DNA of 64,000 nt from Azoarcus olearius (GCF_001682385.1 NZ_CP016210.1:1922001-1986000), one strand, 5' to 3'. Shown: positions 18,609 through 28,800, counted from the first letter of the stretch. A program made the numbers and translations. Notes: generated by a model from the letters alone, not told the origin.

Positions 18609-19289
18609 TCAGTCGCCTTGCGCGCGGCGTTTCAGTTCCGCGGGGTCCAGCAGCAGCACCGCGCGGCGGCCGTCGCGCGCGATCACGCCTTCACGCACCA
18701 GCTGGTTGATCAGCGACGACACCGTCTGCCGCGAGGTGCCAAGGAGGCGGGCGATGTCTTCGGTGCGCAGCTGCACCGGTATCCGCAGTCCGGCCGGCAG
18801 GGCGGGGTCTGCGCCGCGCGCGAGGCCGAGCAGGAAGTTGGCAAGCCGCGCCGCGACGTCGCGGAAGGCGAGGTTTTCGATGATGTCGATCGAGCGCGCG
18901 AGCAGCCGCGCGAAGACGCGGATCGTGACCGGCATCAGCGCAGGGTCGGCGAGCAGGCGGCCCTGGAAGTGCGCGGTATCGGCCATCAGCAGCGTGCAGT
19001 CGGTGACGGCCTCCACCCAGGCACGGGTGTGGGTGCAATAGACCTCGCCGGGTTCGAGGAAGGCCAGCGTCAGCTCCTTGTCCTCGCCGGACAGGAAGAC
19101 CCGCAGCCGGCCCTGCTGCAGCACGAACACCGTGTTGCCGCCCGCGCCGGGGGTGGCGATGAAGCTGCCGCGGCTGTAGTGGCGCACGGTGGGCGTCTGG
19201 AAAGGTTGGTCGGCGCCGAGCGCCGCGCCCAGCGGATGGCTGGCGACGTCCAGCGCGACGCCGGCGGGATGACCGGAGCCCGGCTTCAC
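18609..19289 (-). CDS. cooA: CooA-like haem CO-sensing Crp/Fnr-family activator
   Basis: The 226-residue Crp-fold regulator looks closest to CooA: VFVLQQGRLRVFLSGEDKELTL, then EVYCTHTRAWVEA. Cys85 and His87 occupy the places of the R. rubrum CooA haem ligands Cys75 and His77. A long dimerisation helix follows (RSIDIIENLAFRD), then a helix-turn-helix with LLGTSRQTVSSLINQL, whose SRQT matches the CooA recognition helix. FNR-type N-terminal iron-sulfur cysteines are absent. The start is GTG. Family knowledge says CO binding to haem triggers DNA binding. The box in front of cowN and the position between AMMECR1 and cowN make cowN the likely target. Confidence 0.85.
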   Translation of the reverse strand: MKPGSGHPAGVALDVASHPLGAALGADQPFQTPTVRHYSRGSFIATPGAGGNTVFVLQQGRLRVFLSGEDKELTLAFLEPGEVYCTHTRAWVEAVTDCTLLMADTAHFQGRLLADPALMPVTIRVFARLLARSIDIIENLAFRDVAARLANFLLGLARGADPALPAGLRIPVQLRTEDIARLLGTSRQTVSSLINQLVREGVIARDGRRAVLLLDPAELKRRAQGD

Positions 19290-19329
19290 CGTGTCGTGCC
19301 CGCCGCGGCCGCGCGACAGCGTGCCGGCC

Positions 19330-19896
19330 TCATGCGCGCGGCGCCTCCAGCCACTTCTGCACCTGGTAGCGGGCGGCCATCAGATTGGCGGCCGGGCGCT
19401 GCGGGTCGAGCCCGGCTTTGCGCTTGAGCGCGGCGAGAAAGTCCTGCGGCTGCGGCAACTGCTCCCACACCTGGGGCAGGAAGGTGGCACTGCGGCAGCC
19501 GGAGAACAGGATCAGGCCGTCTTCGCCCGGCCGCAATTGCGCGAGCAGGGCGTCTTCGTCGGCGAAGTCGAGGAATTCCGGTTCGGACAGCAGCGACACC
19601 TCGATCTCGGTGTGATCGAGTTCGTCGGCGGTCAGCGGCGGAAAGCGGGGATCGCGGCTGGCGGCTGCGACGGCGTTGGTGTCGAGGTCTTCCGCGAGCG
19701 GACGTTGCGCGCGCACGCTGCCGATGCAGCCGCGCAACTCGCCGCGCTGGCGCAGGGTGACGAAGCAGGCACCGCGCGCGGTCAGCTCGGGCTCGGTGGC
19801 GTCGGCGGGCGCCGCCGCGAGGCCGAGGTGGTGGGCGATCGCCTGGCGCGCGCGGGCCAGCAGGCGGGGGCCGAGGTCAGTGGTGGAGGGCGGCAT
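19330..19896 (-). CDS. AMMECR1-domain protein (AmmeMemoRadiSam system)
   Basis: The 188-residue protein spans the AMMECR1 domain: ACFVTLRQRGELRGCIGSV with the family's invariant LRGCIGS, SRDPRFPPLTADELDHTEIEVSLL, and GLILFSGCRSATFLPQVWEQLP near the end. The biochemical role is not established. Comparative genomics places it with Memo and a radical SAM enzyme, and proposals include nucleic-acid base or aromatic-ring modification. Its start overlaps the Memo stop by 20 bp, so the two are surely co-expressed. It is followed after 40 bp by the CooA-like gene. Confidence 0.92.
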   Translation of the reverse strand: MPPSTTDLGPRLLARARQAIAHHLGLAAAPADATEPELTARGACFVTLRQRGELRGCIGSVRAQRPLAEDLDTNAVAAASRDPRFPPLTADELDHTEIEVSLLSEPEFLDFADEDALLAQLRPGEDGLILFSGCRSATFLPQVWEQLPQPQDFLAALKRKAGLDPQRPAANLMAARYQVQKWLEAPRA

Positions 19897-20701
19897 CGGG
19901 TATCTGGTCGCAGAAGGCCACGCTGGCGTAGCCCACCACGCGGCTGCGGTCGCCGGCGGTATCGCCGGAGTTGCGCAAATCCAGCAGATGGGGCTGGAGG
20001 TGGTGGCGGCGCGCGACGCGGATCAGGCCATTGAGCGGGGTGGCGCCGCAGGCCTGGTCGTGCTCCACGGTGCCGTGCAGCGACAACACCTGTTCGATGG
20101 TGGCGCGGTCGCAGGTCTGCGCCTGGCGGTAGGGGTGGTAGTGGGACAGGTCGCTGCTGATCACCACCAGGGTTTCATGTCCGCCCCACAGGGTTTCCAG
20201 CAGCGCGGCGGTGTCCTCGCTGCTCGCGTTGCCCACCAGCAGCGGCACCAGTTCGAACGATTCCAGCACGGTCTGCAGGAAGGGCAATTGCACTTCGAGG
20301 CAGTGTTCGAAGGCGTGGGGGCGGTCGTCCACCACCACGCCTGGGTGATCCTGCAGCGTCAGCCAGTCGGGGCGGCTGAGGCGGACTTCGCCCAGCGGGG
20401 TGGCGAAGGACTGCGCGGCCGGCAGCGCGAAGCCGTCGACCGCCATCCGGTGCGCCGGGCCGAGCAGCACGACGCGGCTGATCTCGCGCCGCAGCGGCGC
20501 GACGGCGGCAAACGCGCTGGCCGCCACCGGGCCCGAATAGATATAGCCCGCGTGCGGCACGACGATGGCCTTGGGCGCGTAGACGACATTGAGCGGAACG
20601 GCGGAACTGAGCATTTCGCCGATCTGGGTGCGCAGCACGAGGTCGTCGGCGGGGTAGAACTGGCCGGCGACGGCGGCCGGGCGGACGGAAGCGATGGCCA
20701 T
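19877..20701 (-). CDS. Memo-family protein (AmmeMemoRadiSam system)
   Basis: The 274-residue Memo homologue belongs to the fold shared with extradiol dioxygenases. Conserved stretches are PAAVAGQFYP at the N-terminus, VVPHAGYIYSGPVAA, LLGPAHR, HAFEHCLEVQLPFL, ISSDLSHYHP and a late QACG; together they supply the His/Cys metal-site residues of the family. It is the first gene of the Memo-AMMECR1 pair, with a TATAAT on the minus strand 47-52 bp upstream of the ATG. Confidence 0.92.
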   Translation of the reverse strand: MAIASVRPAAVAGQFYPADDLVLRTQIGEMLSSAVPLNVVYAPKAIVVPHAGYIYSGPVAASAFAAVAPLRREISRVVLLGPAHRMAVDGFALPAAQSFATPLGEVRLSRPDWLTLQDHPGVVVDDRPHAFEHCLEVQLPFLQTVLESFELVPLLVGNASSEDTAALLETLWGGHETLVVISSDLSHYHPYRQAQTCDRATIEQVLSLHGTVEHDQACGATPLNGLIRVARRHHLQPHLLDLRNSGDTAGDRSRVVGYASVAFCDQIPDAALHH

Positions 20702-20747
20702 GATGAGGAGCGGGCGGAAAGCCGGGCGGTGCGAAGCTGATGGTGAA

Positions 20748-20753
20748 ATTATA
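20748..20753 (-). promoter_or_regulatory. -10 hexamer for the Memo-AMMECR1 transcript
   Basis: The minus strand reads a perfect TATAAT here. It overlaps the 3' end of the upstream MgtC-like gene and would give a leader of about 40 nt before the Memo ATG. No good -35 is seen. Confidence 0.45.
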
Positions 20754-22017
20754 GGCCGGGGGCGGCGAAGGCGTGCCAGCCTATCCCCGCCAGCAGGCCC
20801 AGCCCGACCGCCGTCATGCCCGCGAGGACCCGTGCGCCGAGTGCGCGTCCGCCGATCACGGTGGCAAGGCCGGCCTTGAACCCGAGGTTGGCGAACATCG
20901 CGAGGCCGATCGCGACGACGGTGGGGCCGGCTTCCAGCTTGTCGAGGTTGAACAGGCGCAAGCTGGACAGCGTGATCGCGTCCACGTCGGTAAGGCCGGA
21001 GACGATCGCCAGGAGGTAGAGGCCGCCGGTTCCGACGAGGTCGGACAGCCAGGCCGCGCACAGCAGCACCACCGCGTAGAGCACGCCGAAACCGAGCGCG
21101 GTGCGCAGTTCGGTGGGGTTGCCGGTGCTGGGCAGTACCGCGGTGCCGCCGAGCTGGCGCCAGTTCCACAGCAGGGCCAGCACGCCGGGGACGAGGGCGG
21201 GCGCCGCGACGGCGGCGAGCCCCGGCACGACGGCGGGAGATACCACCGCGGCGATCGCGGTGACGCGCACGACCATGACGAGGTTGGCCATCAGGATCAC
21301 CAGCGCTGCCATCGGCGCAACCGCATCGGATTCGCGCGCATTGCGCGCATAGACCAGCGTGGTCGCCGTGCTCGAGGCCAGGCCGCCGAACAGGCCGACA
21401 AAAGCGGCGCCGTAGCGCGCCCCGGCGATCTGCAACGCCGCATAGCCGGCCAGGCTGACGCCCGAGATCAGCACCACCATCAGCCAGATCTGGTAGGGGT
21501 TGAGCGCCTGGTAGGGGCCGAACTCCTCATCGGGCAGGATGGGCAGGATCACCAGCGACAGCACCGAGAACTGCAGGATGGAGATGAGATCGCGCGCGCT
21601 GAGCCGCGCCACCATGCCGCGCAGTTCGGCCTTGAAGTAGAGCAGCACGGTGGTGCCCACCGCCAGCATCACCGCCAACCGGGCGTAGCCGTACCACACT
21701 GCGGCGCCAAGGCAGAAGCACACCAGCAGCGCCGCGACCGAAGTGGTGCCTGGATCGGTGGGGTCGGGGTGGCGCAGGTAGGCCGCGATGATCATGGTCG
21801 CCACCGCCGCCATGCCGACCGCGAGCGGCGCGATGCTGTGCAGGCTCTGGCCGAGCAGCGCCGCCAGCGCACCCAGCATGCCGACCAGCCCGAAGGTGCG
21901 CAGGCCGGCGCGCGCCGACGGCACCCGTTCGCGCTCCAGGCCGATCAGCAGGCCGATGCCGATCGCGATCAGGAAGGCTTCGATCTGCGCGGGGTCGAAG
22001 GGCACGGAGTAGGGCAT
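20749..22017 (-). CDS. MgtC/SapB-type membrane protein with DUF4010 domain
   Basis: The 422-residue integral membrane protein has about 11-12 hydrophobic helices. The N-terminal third is MgtC/SapB-like (GIGLLIGLERER, LRTFGLVGMLGAL). The rest is the DUF4010 type (LISGVSLAGYAAL, GLFGGLASSTATTLVYARNA, SGLTDVDAITLS). Such proteins are annotated as MgtC-like, but transport activity is unproven. It starts 116 bp from divergent ispD and ends 47 bp before the Memo start, so read-through into the Memo genes is possible. Confidence 0.88.
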   Translation of the reverse strand: MPYSVPFDPAQIEAFLIAIGIGLLIGLERERVPSARAGLRTFGLVGMLGALAALLGQSLHSIAPLAVGMAAVATMIIAAYLRHPDPTDPGTTSVAALLVCFCLGAAVWYGYARLAVMLAVGTTVLLYFKAELRGMVARLSARDLISILQFSVLSLVILPILPDEEFGPYQALNPYQIWLMVVLISGVSLAGYAALQIAGARYGAAFVGLFGGLASSTATTLVYARNARESDAVAPMAALVILMANLVMVVRVTAIAAVVSPAVVPGLAAVAAPALVPGVLALLWNWRQLGGTAVLPSTGNPTELRTALGFGVLYAVVLLCAAWLSDLVGTGGLYLLAIVSGLTDVDAITLSSLRLFNLDKLEAGPTVVAIGLAMFANLGFKAGLATVIGGRALGARVLAGMTAVGLGLLAGIGWHAFAAPGL

Positions 22018-22120
22018 GCCACGGGTCCTTGTTGTGGTTTGGCGTGGGCGGGAGGTGCCAGCACTGTAGTCGATGCGGGTGGAAGCGGAAACCGGCTGCG
22101 GGCGCGGCGGCTGGCGCGGT

Positions 22121-22126
22121 TAGAAT
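22121..22126 (+). promoter_or_regulatory. -10 hexamer immediately before ispD
   Basis: TAGAAT ends only 7 bp before the ispD ATG. Transcription would start at or next to the start codon, giving a leaderless mRNA. No Shine-Dalgarno sequence lies upstream, which agrees. The -35 region is weak. Confidence 0.45.
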
Positions 22127-22133
22127 CCGCGCC

Positions 22134-22844
22134 ATGCAGAATTTCCATCCCCGCCATTTCGCCATCGTGCCCGCCGCCGGCAGCGGCAGCCGCATGGGCA
22201 GCGAGCGTCCCAAGCAGTACCTGCCGCTGCTCGGCAAGCCCCTCATCCATCACACGCTGTCGGTGCTGTGCGCCGCGCCTGAGATCGACAAGGTGTTCGT
22301 CGTGCTGTCGGTCGGCGATGCCGAGTGGGGCCGCCACGACTGGCGCGCGCTGGGGCCCAAGCTGGTGCCGCTGTTCTGCGGCGGTCCGACGCGCGCGGAT
22401 TCGGTTCTGGCCGGCCTGCGCGCGATCGCCGGCGAGGCGGTGCAGAGCGACTGGGTACTGGTGCATGACGCGGCGCGGCCTTGCCTCGCGCCCTGGCATA
22501 TCGACAAGCTGGTGCGCGAACTCGCCGGCGACGAGGTCGGCGGACTGCTTGCGGTGCCGGTGGCCGACACGCTGAAGCGCGCCGACGGCCACCGCCATGT
22601 GGCGGCGACGGTGCCGCGCGACAGCCTGTGGCAGGCGCAGACGCCGCAGATGTTCCGCTACGTGATGCTGCGCCGCGCGCTGGAAAGCGCTACCGACGTT
22701 ACCGACGAGGCAAGCGCGATCGAAGCGGCCGGCCTGCGGCCACGGCTGGTGCAGGGTGACGCGACCAACCTGAAGGTGACCTATCCGCTCGACCTCCACC
22801 TGGCCGAGTGGATTCTCAACAACCGTACTGGAGTGCAGCAATGA
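22134..22844 (+). CDS. ispD: 2-C-methyl-D-erythritol 4-phosphate cytidylyltransferase
   Basis: IspD joins CTP to methylerythritol phosphate, the third step of the MEP isoprenoid pathway. The 236-residue protein has the nucleotidyltransferase motif [47 protein letters not shown] and a final [14 protein letters not shown]. The ATG at 22134 sits just after a -10 hexamer. The stop overlaps the ispF start (ATGA), the usual ispDF coupling. Confidence 0.97.
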   Translation: MQNFHPRHFAIVPAAGSGSRMGSERPKQYLPLLGKPLIHHTLSVLCAAPEIDKVFVVLSVGDAEWGRHDWRALGPKLVPLFCGGPTRADSVLAGLRAIAGEAVQSDWVLVHDAARPCLAPWHIDKLVRELAGDEVGGLLAVPVADTLKRADGHRHVAATVPRDSLWQAQTPQMFRYVMLRRALESATDVTDEASAIEAAGLRPRLVQGDATNLKVTYPLDLHLAEWILNNRTGVQQ

Positions 22845-23329
22845 AATGTCCGTTCCGCGTCGGCCAGGGCTTTGACGTACACGCGCTGGTGCCGGGCCGG
22901 GCGCTGATCGTCGGGGGGGTCGATATTCCGTTCTCCGCCGGGCTGCTCGGCCATTCGGACGCCGACGTGCTGCTGCATGCGCTGACCGACGCGCTGCTCG
23001 GTGCCGCCGGACTGGGCGACATCGGGCGGCTCTTTCCCGATACCGATCCGGCGCATGCCGGCGCGGACAGCCGGGTGCTGCTGCGCGAGGCCTACGCGCG
23101 GGTGAAGGCGGCCGGCTGGGAAGCGGTGAATGTGGACGCGACGCTGATCTGCCGGGCGCCCCGCATCCTGCCGCACGCGCCGGCGATGGTCGCCAACATC
23201 GCGGCCGACCTCGGCATGGATGCGGCGGCGATCAACATCAAGGGCAAGACCACCGAAAAGCTCGGCTTCACCGGGCGCGGCGAAGGCATCGCGGCGCAGG
23301 TCGTCGCGCTGCTGGCACGCGCGGATTAA
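22841..23329 (+). CDS. ispF: 2-C-methyl-D-erythritol 2,4-cyclodiphosphate synthase
   Basis: The 162-residue IspF cyclises the CDP-methylerythritol phosphate intermediate. It shows the metal-site motif [40 protein letters not shown] and the C-terminal [19 protein letters not shown]. Translation is coupled to ispD through a 4-bp overlap. A cluster of three hairpins follows its stop. Confidence 0.97.
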   Translation: MKCPFRVGQGFDVHALVPGRALIVGGVDIPFSAGLLGHSDADVLLHALTDALLGAAGLGDIGRLFPDTDPAHAGADSRVLLREAYARVKAAGWEAVNVDATLICRAPRILPHAPAMVANIAADLGMDAAAINIKGKTTEKLGFTGRGEGIAAQVVALLARAD

Positions 23330-23351
23330 CCGGGCGCGACGCACAAAAGAA

Positions 23352-23420
23352 GCGGGGCGCCAAGCGCCCCGCGTGGGTCAGGGCCGCCCGGGACGGCCCT
23401 TTCGTCTCCCCGAGGGAGAC
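23352..23420. terminator. three tandem hairpins between ispF and the host-attachment gene
   Basis: Hairpin 1 spans 23352-23372 (9-bp stem GCGGGGCGC, 3-nt loop). Hairpin 2 spans 23380-23400 (7-bp stem AGGGCCG, 7-nt loop, followed by TTTC). Hairpin 3 spans 23404-23420 (7-bp stem GTCTCCC, 3-nt loop). They fill the 108-bp space between convergent genes and probably terminate both. Confidence 0.65.
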
Positions 23421-23437
23421 GCTCCAAGAATCGGTGT

Positions 23438-23875
23438 CTAGAGGTAGATCCGGTCGGACAACCTCGCGGCCAGTTCGGGTTCGGGCGTCTTCGTGTAGTC
23501 CTTCTCGAAGCGGTCGGTCACGAGTTGTGAGGTCGGGCCGTCGAGCACGTTGTTCAACATGCCCATGAAGGCCGGCGGCGCCACGATGATGGCGCGCTTG
23601 AAGGCGTTGCTGGCGCGGCCGCGGTAAAGCTCCTGCGCGATCTCCTGGGCAAAGACCTGCGCCTCATGCTGCTTCGGCAAGGTCTGGGGTTGCATCGAGC
23701 CGATGCCGGCGACGCCGGCCATCGCGCCCGAGCGGTCGGTGACGAGTTCCGAGTTCTTCTGCCTGCTTTCCGGGTGGATCAACTCCTTGACCAGCTTGAG
23801 TCCCTTGTTGGGACCGAAGTTCGCGTACAGCTTCGCCAGGCTGGCGTTGGCCACCAGAATCCAGGTAATAGACAT
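23438..23875 (-). CDS. host-attachment family protein
   Basis: The 145-residue protein matches the family annotated as 'required for attachment to host cells', related to bacterial eRF1-like domains: TWILVANASLAKLYA, ELIHPESRQKNSELVTDRSG, HEAQVFAQEIAQEL, RAIIVAPPAFMGML and a C-terminal EKDYTK. The true role in free-living bacteria is unclear. I start at the ATG at 23875, which has GGAGGG about 7 nt upstream; the longer frame has no conserved sequence. The 191-bp gap to mtfA (23876-24066) shows nothing else I can support. Confidence 0.85.
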   Translation of the reverse strand: MSITWILVANASLAKLYANFGPNKGLKLVKELIHPESRQKNSELVTDRSGAMAGVAGIGSMQPQTLPKQHEAQVFAQEIAQELYRGRASNAFKRAIIVAPPAFMGMLNNVLDGPTSQLVTDRFEKDYTKTPEPELAARLSDRIYL

Positions 23876-24066
23876 AACACACCCTCCGACGCAAGAAGAG
23901 GCTGCCACCCCAGTGGTGACAGTTCTTTCAGCTTAGACAAGGGCTTATCAAACGCCAACGACGACCGTTGCCGCTTTGCGGAAGGCGTTTGCGCAGGGTG
24001 CAAGGCGACGGCCTGCCGCTGCGGGTCATACGCCGAAGGTGCGTTGCCGCGCGTGGCGCGACGCCT

Positions 24067-24870
24067 TCAGGGGGGCGGGAAGGAGGTGGGGTCCGGGGTG
24101 AGCAGCAGGCTTGAGGCGCGGTGCGCCGGGTCCAGCCGGAAATAGCGGGCGAGCTGGTCGTACACCGCGGGGAATTCGTCGCGCAGGTCGAGCGGCATCT
24201 CGAAGAAGGCTTCCGCCGCCACGGCGAAGAATTCCGCCGGATGCTCGGCCGCGTAAGGGTCGAGCAGGCCGTCGATGCCATGGTCGACCTGGTCGCAGAA
24301 GCGCTCGTAGGCCTCGCCGAAGACCTGTGCCCAGGCACTGCGCGACATCGACGGCGGCAGCACCGGAAGTCCGTCCACGCCGCCGTTTTCCATGTCGAGC
24401 TTGTGCGCGAACTCGTGGATGACCACGTTGACGCCCTCCGGCGCGCCCTCGTCGAACCACGACAGCAGCACCGGACCGCCGGACCAGGCTTCTCCCAGCA
24501 CTTCGTCGTCGTACTCGTGCACCACGCCGGCCTCATCCACCTCCTGGCGCGGAATGACGAAATCGCCGGGGTAAACCACCACGCCCACCCAGCCGCGATA
24601 CGCCGAGAGGCCGATATTGAGCACCGGCAGGCAGGCTTGCAGCGAGATCGTCAGCAGCATGTGGTCCGTCAGTTGCAGGCCGTGGGCGCCGTGGAACTGC
24701 TTTTCGGCCAGAAACCGCCGCGCCAGTTCGCGTAGCCGCAGGCGGTCGGCGTCGTCCAGATAGGCGAGGAAGGGCAGGCCCGCTTCGGCCTGCTGCCAAT
24801 CGGCTTCCGCGACCTCGGGCGGCGTCCTGCCGAAGCGCTCGGTCAGCCAGCGGCCCAGCTTCTCCAGCAT
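24067..24870 (-). CDS. mtfA: M90-family zinc peptidase, MtfA-like
   Basis: The 267-residue protein contains the HEFAHKLD zinc-binding motif (HExxH) and a downstream Glu region (AEHPAEFFAVAAEAFFE) typical of MtfA peptidases. N-terminal features LARRFLAEKQFHGAHGLQLTD and VVYPGDF also fit. In E. coli MtfA is a peptidase that binds and inactivates the Mlc repressor; no Mlc or PTS gene is visible here. The start is the ATG at 24870, 2 bp after the stop of the EamA gene, so the two are coupled. Confidence 0.9.
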   Translation of the reverse strand: MLEKLGRWLTERFGRTPPEVAEADWQQAEAGLPFLAYLDDADRLRLRELARRFLAEKQFHGAHGLQLTDHMLLTISLQACLPVLNIGLSAYRGWVGVVVYPGDFVIPRQEVDEAGVVHEYDDEVLGEAWSGGPVLLSWFDEGAPEGVNVVIHEFAHKLDMENGGVDGLPVLPPSMSRSAWAQVFGEAYERFCDQVDHGIDGLLDPYAAEHPAEFFAVAAEAFFEMPLDLRDEFPAVYDQLARYFRLDPAHRASSLLLTPDPTSFPPP

Positions 24871-24872
24871 GG

Positions 24873-25778
24873 TCAGCGCGCCGCCTTGCGCGTGGTCAGC
24901 ACAATGCCGGCAAACACCAGGCCGATGCCGACAAAGTGATACCAGTAAGGCCGCTCGCCGAGGAAGAGCGCCGCGAGCAGGGTGCCGAACACCGGCATCA
25001 GGTGGATGAACAGCGAGGAGCGGCTGGGCCCGACCGCCGCGACCCCCGCGTTGTAGAAGATGTAGCCCAGGAAGCCGGGGAAGATGCCGGTATACAGGAT
25101 GCCGCCGATGCCGGCGACCGACGGGTTGATATGGCGCCCGCCGGAAAGCTCCCACGCATACAGCGGCACCAGCATCGCCAGCCCGACCACGGTAAAGGCC
25201 GCCAGCATCAGCATCGGATCGACGCCTTGCGGCCGCCACTGCAGGCCCACCGTGTAGATGCCCCAGGTCAGCACGGCGCCGAGCATCCACAGGTCGCCGG
25301 TGTTGAGCGACAGGCCGAGCAGGGTGTCGAGGCTGCCGTGGCTGACGATGGTGACGACGCCGGCGAGCGAGACCAGCACGCCCGCCGCTTCCAGGCTGGA
25401 CAGGCGCTTGCCGAGCAGGACGAAGGCAAGCGCGATGGTCGCGATCGGGATGAAGGAGTTGAGCAGGGTGGCGTTGGTGGCCGTGGTGTGCTGCAGCGCG
25501 AGGTAGGCGAAGGTGTTGTAGCAGCCCACGCCGAGCACGCCGAGCGCCAGCACCGGACGCCAGGCCTGGCGCAGCGCGGGCCACTGGCTGCGCAGGTGGG
25601 GCAGGGCAAAGGGCAGCACCAGCGCCAGCGCGATCGTCCACCGCCAGAACGCGAGCGCGATCGGCGGCACGTCGGCGCGGATGCCGCGGCCCATCACCAT
25701 GTTGCCCGCCCAGAACAGGGCGGTGAGCGTCAGCAGGACGTAGGGATGGGCGGACAGCCGGGCGGAAAGGCGCGTCAT
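24873..25778 (-). CDS. EamA-family (DMT) membrane transporter
   Basis: The 301-residue protein has ten predicted helices in two EamA repeats, beginning YVLLTLTALFWAGNMVMGRG and ending with a conserved LGERPYWYHFVGIGLVFAGI block. Members export metabolites or amino acids; the substrate is not predictable. It is the first gene of a pair with mtfA and starts 85 bp from the stop of the PBP gene on the same strand. Confidence 0.88.
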   Translation of the reverse strand: MTRLSARLSAHPYVLLTLTALFWAGNMVMGRGIRADVPPIALAFWRWTIALALVLPFALPHLRSQWPALRQAWRPVLALGVLGVGCYNTFAYLALQHTTATNATLLNSFIPIATIALAFVLLGKRLSSLEAAGVLVSLAGVVTIVSHGSLDTLLGLSLNTGDLWMLGAVLTWGIYTVGLQWRPQGVDPMLMLAAFTVVGLAMLVPLYAWELSGGRHINPSVAGIGGILYTGIFPGFLGYIFYNAGVAAVGPSRSSLFIHLMPVFGTLLAALFLGERPYWYHFVGIGLVFAGIVLTTRKAAR

Positions 25779-25863
25779 CGGGGAGGAACGGTTGCCGAGG
25801 GAAGGACGATGATGGCATGCGATGCCGCCGTGGCGGCATCCGGCAATGCCCTGATACGGCCGC

Positions 25864-28800
25864 TCAGGGCGCCGCAGCGGGGATCGGGCAGCCGGTGGCG
25901 GCCGGCCCGGTGCCGCCCGACAGCAGTGGCTGCAGGGTGGGCGCCAGCGTGCGGGCGAGCTGCACCGCGAGCGAGCTGGTGAACTGGTAGCTCTCGGCGT
26001 AGGGCTCCGCCGCGTAGGCCGTGAGGGTGCCGAAGAAGCGGTCGCCGATCAGGAAGACCAGCGTGGCCGAGCGCGTGACCACGCGTGACGACACCAGAGC
26101 GCCGCCGCGGCCGAAGACCTCGTAGCGGTGGTCGCCGGTGCCGGTCTTGCCGCCGACCACCAGCGGCTTGCCGTCCGCGCCGACGAAGGCACCCTTCAAG
26201 CGGCGCGCGGTACCGTTCTCGGCGACGTCGATCATCGCGTTTCGCACCACGGCGGTCAGCTCCGGCGGCAGCACCTGCTCGTCGCCTGCGCCCGGCCCGC
26301 GCTCGACATGGGTTTCGTACGGCGTGCCGACCGCGAGGTCGAGCGACTCGATACGGACGATGGGTTTGCGGCGGCCTTCGTTGACCAGGATGCCGACCAG
26401 TTCGGCAAGTGCCGCGGGGCGGTCGGCCGAACTGCCGATCGAGGTGGCGTAGGACGGCGTCAGGGTTTCGAACGGGTAGCCCAGCCGGCGCCAGGATTGC
26501 GCGATCTCGATGAAGGCTTCGACTTCGAGCAGGCTGCGGATGCGCACGTCCTGAGCGTTCTTGTGGCGCGTGCGGAACAGCCAGTTGTAGACGTCGATGC
26601 GCTGGTCGCGGCTGGCCTCCAGCACTTGTCCCAGCGTGGCCCCCGGGTGGTCGTGCAGGAAGCCGACGAGCCACAGTTCGAGCGGATGCACGCCGGCAAG
26701 GTAGCCGCGGTCGGGCAGCGAGTAGCGTTCGATCGCGAAGCGCTCGTAGAGGTCGCGCAGGACGCTGTCGGACAGGTCTTCGCGGGCGGCGAGGTGGCGC
26801 TTCATCGCTTCGGCGAACTCGGCATAGTCCGCGTTCGGGCGCACCGAACGCAGCACCACGGCGAGCCGCTTGGGCGTCATGCGGGTGCCTTCGAGCAGTT
26901 GCTCCACGCTTTCATCGCCCTGCTTGCCCTGGTGCTTGCGGAAGAATCCACCCAGGAAGGTGCGGCCCTCGCGGTCGGCGAAGCGCGACAGGTATTCGCG
27001 CCGGCGCGGATCGGCGGGGTCGTCGAAGAGCCCGGAGGCCGCGGGGTTGTTGGCGACGTGGTAACGCACGATGTCGCGCATCATGCGGATGAACACCAGA
27101 TTGACCGAGTTGCGGAAGGCCTCGCGCACGTCGAGGACCTTCTTGTCATCGTCGCGGCTGAAGTTCTCGAAAGTGTGGACGCCGCCGCCGGTGAAGAACT
27201 GTTCCTGCGGGCTCGCCGAATAGCGGCGGTCCATCGCGGCCTCCAGCATGGGGCGCAGCGAGCGGTCGCCGGCGGTGGCGAGGTAATCCGCCGCCCAGCG
27301 GGTGAGATTGTCGTTGGCCTTGCGGCCCACCTCGCGCACTGCCGCGGGTTCGAGCGCGGCGTAGCGCTCGTGCAGCGCCGCGACGATTTCCAGGTAGGTG
27401 ACGAGGGTGCGCAGCTTGGCGGTGGAGCCGAGATCGAGCTTGGCGCCTTCGTTGATGTCGAAGGGCTGATCGTAGTTGTCGGTCTGGATGCGCAGGTAGT
27501 TGGCCTGCTCGCCGCGTTCGTACAGCGTGAAGCTGAACATCACCCGCGATGGATCCTGGCCTTCGGCGAACATGCGGTGGCCGAACAGGCCGGCTTCGCG
27601 CGCGCGCGCCGGATCGTAGATGTCGCGCAGCAGCGTGCTGACGGCGCGCTGGGTTTCGCCGTGCAAGGTGCCGGTGGCGGTGAGGTCGAGCCGGTCGAGG
27701 TCGTAGAAACGCGGCACGCCGAGCTGGCCGGCGAGATGGTTGCGCAGCGCGTTGACCGCCTTGCGGGTGACGAAGCTCGGCGGCGGGGCGGTGGCGGGCT
27801 CCTCGCGCAGTTTCAGCGGCATGGCCAGCGCGGCGTCGCGCAGCGCCGGCTGGATGATGCCCGCTTCGGCCAGCAGCCGCAGGTGGGCGTCGGTGAGCTG
27901 GGTCAGACCCTGCGCGGCGCCGGCCAGGTAATAGGTCGGGCGCCGCTGCGCAATCATCAGCGACAGCGCCTGCTTGAAGGCCAGTGCGCGGCGCAGCAGC
28001 AGTTCCCCGTCATCGCCCTCGGCCGGTTCGCCGCCCTTGCCGAGCAGCGCGTTCACCTCGCCGAAGTCGCGCCCGTACCAGGCCCACAGGCCGTCGCCGA
28101 TGCCGTTGACCTCGCCGAAGCCCGGCTTGGCCGAGAGCGGCACGGTGTTGAGATAGTCGAGCGCGATCCTTTGCCGCGCCGGCAGGTTTTCCTCGCCATC
28201 CAGATAGGCGCGCACCGACGCGCTGCCCATCTGGCGCAGCTTGTCGGTGCGCGAGGTGGTGCGCCCCTCGGGCGAGTGGCGGTACTTCTCGATCTGCGTT
28301 GCGAGCGTGGAGCCGCCCGGGGTGTCGTGGTCTTCGCGAACGAGGCTGGCGACCTGGTCGAATGCGGCCTTGGCGAAGCGGTTCCAGTCCACCGCCGGGT
28401 TGCGGCGCGGCTCGCTGGGATCGAGGAGTTCTCGGTTTTCGATGAACAGCAGCGCCTGCACCAGCAGCGGCGGCACATCGTCGAAGCGTTCGTAGGTGCG
28501 CTCGGGGTAGCGCGCGGTGGCGAGCGCCTCGCCCGTGCAGTCGTTCAGGCGCAATCCGCCCTGGTTCTTCTCGTGGTAGATCGGAAACAGGCCCAGCTCG
28601 GTCAATTCCACCAGCCGGGGCGAGGGCCGGGCCTGGCTGGTGACGGTGTAGCCGCGCTCGACCAGGCGGTCGACGAAAGCCGGCATCTGGTTGTAGCCGA
28701 AACGGGTGTCGTACGGGCCGGAGGGCGGCGCCGGCAGCAGCTCGGCGCGGCCGGGTTCGACGGTGAAGCCGATCTCGGCGGCCAGCTCGGCCAGCCAGCG

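Noticed and set aside
19292-19318. TGTCG...CGACA inverted repeat upstream of the CooA-like gene
   Set aside because: The arms resemble half sites of a CooA box, but the spacer is 17 bp rather than 6, so it is not a plausible CooA operator.
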